Part shown: positions 59,984-64,000 of the stretch, in pieces | How the letters are laid out: each line of letters starts with the position of its first letter | Position numbering within the stretch: the stretch's first letter is position 1 | Source: Macrocybe gigantea | Taxonomy: Eukaryota > Basidiomycota > Agaricomycetes > Agaricales > Callistosporiaceae | Direction of reading: 5' to 3' | DNA: 64,000 bases | Assembly: GCA_011319805.1 (NCBI GenBank) | Contig: SJRY01000229.1 | Coordinates: forward strand, 558,001 to 622,000 | Notes under the pieces: model-generated | The model's input: only the letters and a program-made list of their open reading frames with translations | What the model was told of the DNA's origin: nothing | Database searches by the model: none | Program-made: the position numbers and the translations under genes

Positions 59984-62416
59984 TCACTCGGCCCCCTCAG
60001 ACTCGCTTCCACTTTTCTTTGCCTCTTCATACTGATCCGCCTTCGTGTTACGCAGCAAACTATACCGAAAATGTTCATTGTGAACTCTGACGATCACTGG
60101 GTGGATGACCCACCTTTCCAAAGCTTCATGGTCCAGTGGCGGTCCACTGCCATCCCCGACTATAACTTTGACGCCACTGCTCGGAATGCCGTTTACGAGA
60201 ACGAAAATCCATCCTGGCCCAGGAGGGTAGACACCCCCATTAGGTGGACCGGTCACTCGCACTGAATCGCCTTCTCTTGCGGCTTCCAGATAAACCAACC
60301 GCGAATTCGCATGCACAGCATGTGTGACAAAACCGAAATCCATGAGTGCCACTGGATTTTTGATCATCAGTTATGTTCTGCAGCGGCCGACGGAAATACA
60401 GTATGTTCGCTCACCTTGCACACGACTTTCAGCATCCCCTAGGTTCTCGACTTTGATGGTGATTGTCTGCCCGAATTCAAGCTTATCAGCGCGTTCAACA
60501 ATTTTTGGGCGGTCTTCGGCCTTCACGTAGGGTGGAGAGAGCCACTCAACGCGATATTCTGTTCCATACTTGACCTCGCTTCTGTCCAAGTTTGGATTGC
60601 TGCCAGCGATCATGATATTCCCATCCGGAACCAGGGTCGCCACGCTGTGGTACAACCTCGGTATCTGAGTCGTAGGCAGGCCCACTGCTGAAAACCTCTG
60701 CCCAGTTGGCGCAGAGGGGTTGTAAAGTACAGGAGTGAGGACGGGATTATCAGCGTTGGACTGACCGACTTGATCTGGCACGTTGCCATATCCAGATATT
60801 CCTGAGCCCGCACCATTCACAATCATGACCTGGCCATCCGGAAGAAGAACGGCGTCATGCATAGTCCTAGCTTGTGGCATGTGCTCTGTCTGCCATCCAG
60901 CTGCAATACCGTCTTCAGTCAAGAGTAACCGTGAACACTGGTCAGAAGCCGGATCCTGTGAGGATATTTTCCATGAAGGTTTAGTGTCGTCAATAGTCGA
61001 ACCGCCACATAGCAGAATTTCGGGAGCATATCCGTTTTCCGGGGACAGAGGAAGCAACAGCCCTATGCCTGCCATTGGGTATGTGACTCGCACGCCATTC
61101 GGTATCTGAGGGAGACGCCGTTCTGTGTTTGATTTCCAGTCATAGATCATCGCGCCTTTGTTCGCCGACATGAACACTTTGCCATCCGGAAGGGTGAAAG
61201 CGATCGGAAACAAATTCGCGTTGAGGGTGTCTACCAAAAACTGGAGGTGGATCGGCAAACCGTTTGAACCATGTATAGACTTTGGTGGGAAAAATTCAAT
61301 CGTTGGATTGTTGACAGTCTGGTTATTGTTCCATCCTCCCCGCTTTGAACCCCCGATGATCATGGCGCTGCCGTCGTCGAGACGCAGAACAGTATTGTAC
61401 CATCTAGGGCTCGCCATGCGCAGTCTTGAGTGGTTCTCATACATAACACACCCATCGGCAGACTCAGAGTCGCATGGTTCAAAAACGCGGACGGCTTGCA
61501 AACCGTCCTCGTCACCGAAATCCGCCGAGTTGGTATGATCTTCGACGACTGGGTTCCCGCCTACGTTAATGAGCGTCCCATTTCCCAGAAACGTTCCGCC
61601 TGCGCAGAACGAATTCGACTTCATTCTGAGCGGCCTCACAGCGAGCGTCTGGAAATTAAACAGTGCAGCCCAAGCCGGATGCCCATCGATGCTGAGCGGG
61701 TTGTGTTCGACCTTGTCAATGATGATGGCGTGCGTCTGAGAAATCACAGCCAGCTGCATCGCGCTTACGCCAGTACTGCCCTTCTGTGTTAAAGTCCAGC
61801 TCTGCGAGGGAGAATCGAGTTGCGCTTCGAGTAGGAACGGCCGCACGCCTGGTCCAGGAGGCGGCCGCGCTTGCAGCTTCTCCGGGTCCGGTCCTCTGGT
61901 AACCACGAAAGCATCCACATCGCAAATAGCGTGCTCCTCATGCCGACGCCCGCGTCCAGTACAGACGATCTTGATCACATGGCGTCCATAATCTAAATCA
62001 TACTTCCAGTAAATCCGTTGCTGAACCCGTTTCTCGTTGCTGTACGCGTCAACATCTTGCATGAATTTTCCATCAATGTACACTTTCGCGATTGCATGAC
62101 GCCTATCAGAGTCGCCGAACCATTCGATTCCTGTCCCCGTGAACGTGAATTTGACGCTCGCCCCGCGCTGTCCCGTTCCGCGCAGCGTGTTGTGAACGTA
62201 AGCAGGCGAGTAAGACTCAAACCAGTTCCCAGCATAATGTATCAGAGGAGAGGATGAATCGTAGCTTTTGGCTCCTGGCGGGACGTAATAAGGCGCGAAT
62301 CTTGTCGGTACCGTTGATTCAGGAGTTGTATGACCATTCCACGCAGATTCCTTTGCACGAAGAGGTGACACCAAGAGCCATAGAAACACAAAAAAAGAGC
62401 GTGTCAGACTAGCCAT
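59984..62416 (-). CDS. Secreted copper radical oxidase (glyoxal-oxidase type, AA5_1) with N-terminal beta-domain
   Basis: Extracellular oxidase making H2O2 from aldehydes, typical of wood and litter decay fungi. The ATG at 62416 gives a signal peptide MASLTRSFFVFLWLLVSPLR; an in-frame ATG at 62500 would hide it. Residues ~55-170 form an extra beta-rich module (LIHYAGNWFESYS, GASVKFTFTGTGIEWFGDS, AKVYIDG, VIKIVCTG). The oxidase core has NSFCAGGTFLGNGTLINVGG (Cys for the Cys-Tyr cofactor), SPRWYNTVLRLDDGS (Tyr partner), ARTMHDAVLLPDGQVMIVNG, IPRLYHSVATLVPDG (Tyr-His copper ligands) and, in the last exon, FVTHAVHANSRLVYL (second His ligand). One intron (about 60339-60415) joins SRVQ to VALMDFG. 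It stops at 59984-59986 with an acidic Ser/Glu tail. Confidence 0.9.
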
Positions 62417-62668
62417 CAAGGCGATCTCTTCGAACCAGAAGGTATTCAGATGGAAGAGTCCAAGGTTGCTTGAACGAACCCAAACAACGACACATAACAC
62501 GATCCATGCTGTGGTGTTTGGATTGTCATCAAAGTACTACAGAGCGACACTACAAGGACTGTACAGTATCATAGATAAGCATGGGCACAATAGATGATAA
62601 TGAAATTATACATGGACCTCTGGCCAATGAATTCTATTTAAATGAAGTGTTCCGCAGGTCTTGATCTC

Positions 62669-64000
62669 TTAGGCAGCTTTCCAGGAGTTGTGCAGACCGA
62701 TAGTATCATCAGGATTGGAATGAACCGGACTTGTGTTGGGTGCGCTATAGGCGCCGTCCACCGAATCAGAAGACGCGGTTGTGATCCTTAGTGCCTTCGA
62801 CCGCGCATTATCAGCGCGGAGGCCCTCTAAATGTTGGAGGTACTCCTCGTTCACGCCGCCAGTAACGTACTGGCCAGTGAAAACGGAACAGTCGAAGGTG
62901 GTGATGCTTGGGTTGAACTGCCTGACCGACGCCTGGAGGTCTTCCAGCGTTTGAAAGATGACCAGGTCAGCGCCAATAGCCGCAGCAATTGAATCCTCAT
63001 CACGACCGTGCGCAACGAGTTCGTTTCGCGAAGGCATATCAATGCCATACACATTAGGGTATCTTGATATCCCGTGAATACCGTTGACAATCGAATCTAG
63101 TCTTTGAACTTACCGAATCGGGGGAGCGCAGCTCGCAACAATAACTTTTTTGGCGCCAACGTCTTTCGCCATCTGTATGATCTCCTTGGAGGTGGTTCCT
63201 CGAACGATTGAATCTGTTCGCTCGTCGACATATAATTCACAATAGACCGGTGCGCAAAATGACATACCGTCAACAATAAGAACATTCTTGTCAGCGAATT
63301 CGAGAGCCATGGCATTCAGCTTCCTCCTGACATTCTTCTTTCTACAAGCAACATCGTTTGACACCGTAATTTCTCGAACGTAAGATAACGAACCTCATCT
63401 GTTGTCCGGGCATGATAAACGTCCTCCCGACGTAACGATTTTTGATGAAGCCTTCACGGTAAGGCAGACCAAGCTTCTGAGCAAGATTCAGTGCGGCGAC
63501 TCGAGACGTGTCAGGAACCTAAGGCGATGGAATATCAGACAAGGATCCGGAACGCAGAGGAGTTGATTATGCATACCGGAATGACGACATCGACGGCGAG
63601 GTCATGTTTTTTAAGGACGTCTTGCACCTTGACGGCAAGAGCGTCACCCATGGCCATCCGGCTGCGGTAGACGCTTATACCATCCAGGACGGAATCGGGG
63701 CGCGCAAAGTAAACGAATTCAAAGATGTCCGGTGCAAAGGTGGCAGCGGGCGCAACTTGGCGTCTTGATACGCCTAACCGAGTAATAATGACGGCCTCAC
63801 CTGATAGCGCATATGCAAGCAGATGCGTCATGATCGTTCAGCGGCAAGAAAGCAACGAAACGCTGAAGAAGGAACCGACCAGGCTTAACGTCCTCCCATT
63901 CCGAGAATCCGAGAGCATCCGCGACGACGCTCTCGCTGGCGAACAAATAGTCTTTCCCACCTTCCGATTTTCGGACACCCATTCCGACGGGTCGGATGCC
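62669..64000 (-). CDS. ADE4: Amidophosphoribosyltransferase (5' end outside window)
   Basis: First committed enzyme of purine synthesis (PRPP + Gln to phosphoribosylamine). Only the C-terminal part is inside; the N-terminal glutaminase domain lies beyond 64000. Visible blocks: [85 protein letters not shown] and NVLIVD joined across an intron (about 63216-63272) to [20 protein letters not shown], the PRPP-binding loop. Then come [20 protein letters not shown] and the Ade4-type tail [20 protein letters not shown], with a variable Ser-rich end at 62669-62671. All frames are intact in the visible part. Confidence 0.95.

Noticed and set aside
62414..62500. Earlier in-frame ATG for the copper radical oxidase
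   Set aside because: It would add 28 residues in front of a textbook signal peptide, so the ATG at 62416 is preferred.

Overview
This 64-kb window is nuclear DNA from a filamentous basidiomycete, most likely a mushroom-forming Agaricomycete. It is gene-dense and almost every gene is split by short introns of about 45-60 nt. It carries several families typical of Agaricomycetes: TKL-type kinases with an HGD catalytic loop, a DUF6593-like protein, an AA5-type copper radical oxidase, paired P450s and a seven-helix membrane protein of agaric type. No rRNA, convincing tRNA, CRISPR array or intact transposon was seen. Gene spans run from start codon to stop codon. Exon joins were worked out by eye from splice signals and reading frame, so individual junctions are approximate.

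Left part (1-16.9 kb): a Sac-type phosphoinositide phosphatase cut by the left edge, a Zn2Cys6 transcription factor with a 2.5-kb gene-free upstream region, an Erf2-type DHHC palmitoyltransferase divergent from phosphopantetheine adenylyltransferase, and a multi-pass membrane protein.

Middle (17-44 kb): an NRPS-like A-T-R carboxylic acid reductase preceded by a uORF, Ubc9, a conserved fungal protein with a possible inactive retropepsin-like fold, mitoribosomal mS38 (Cox24), Clp1, a Dal5-type MFS permease, the Ctf18 clamp loader, a DUF6593-like protein, a SAP/acidic/SAP/protein kinase that lacks the usual ATP-binding lysine, and a URI/Bud27-like protein.

Right part (44-64 kb): a four-gene stretch (O-methyltransferase, UbiA prenyltransferase, two divergent P450s) that looks like a small biosynthetic cluster for a prenylated, methylated and oxidised aromatic compound. 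Both P450s appear to lack the conserved I-helix threonine. Next come two tandem paralogous TKL-like kinases, one fused to two degenerate NACHT-like modules and C-terminal membrane helices. Then follow Pno1 (small-subunit biogenesis), a secreted glyoxal-oxidase-type enzyme with an added N-terminal beta-domain, and amidophosphoribosyltransferase (Ade4), cut by the right edge.

Most genes are single-copy housekeeping genes that do not form a pathway together. The accessory biology sits in the 44.3-58.4 kb block and in the A-T-R reductase. The strongest candidates for something undescribed are the kinase/NACHT-like/membrane fusion, the UbiA-OMT-P450 cluster with atypical P450s, and the lysine-less SAP kinase.
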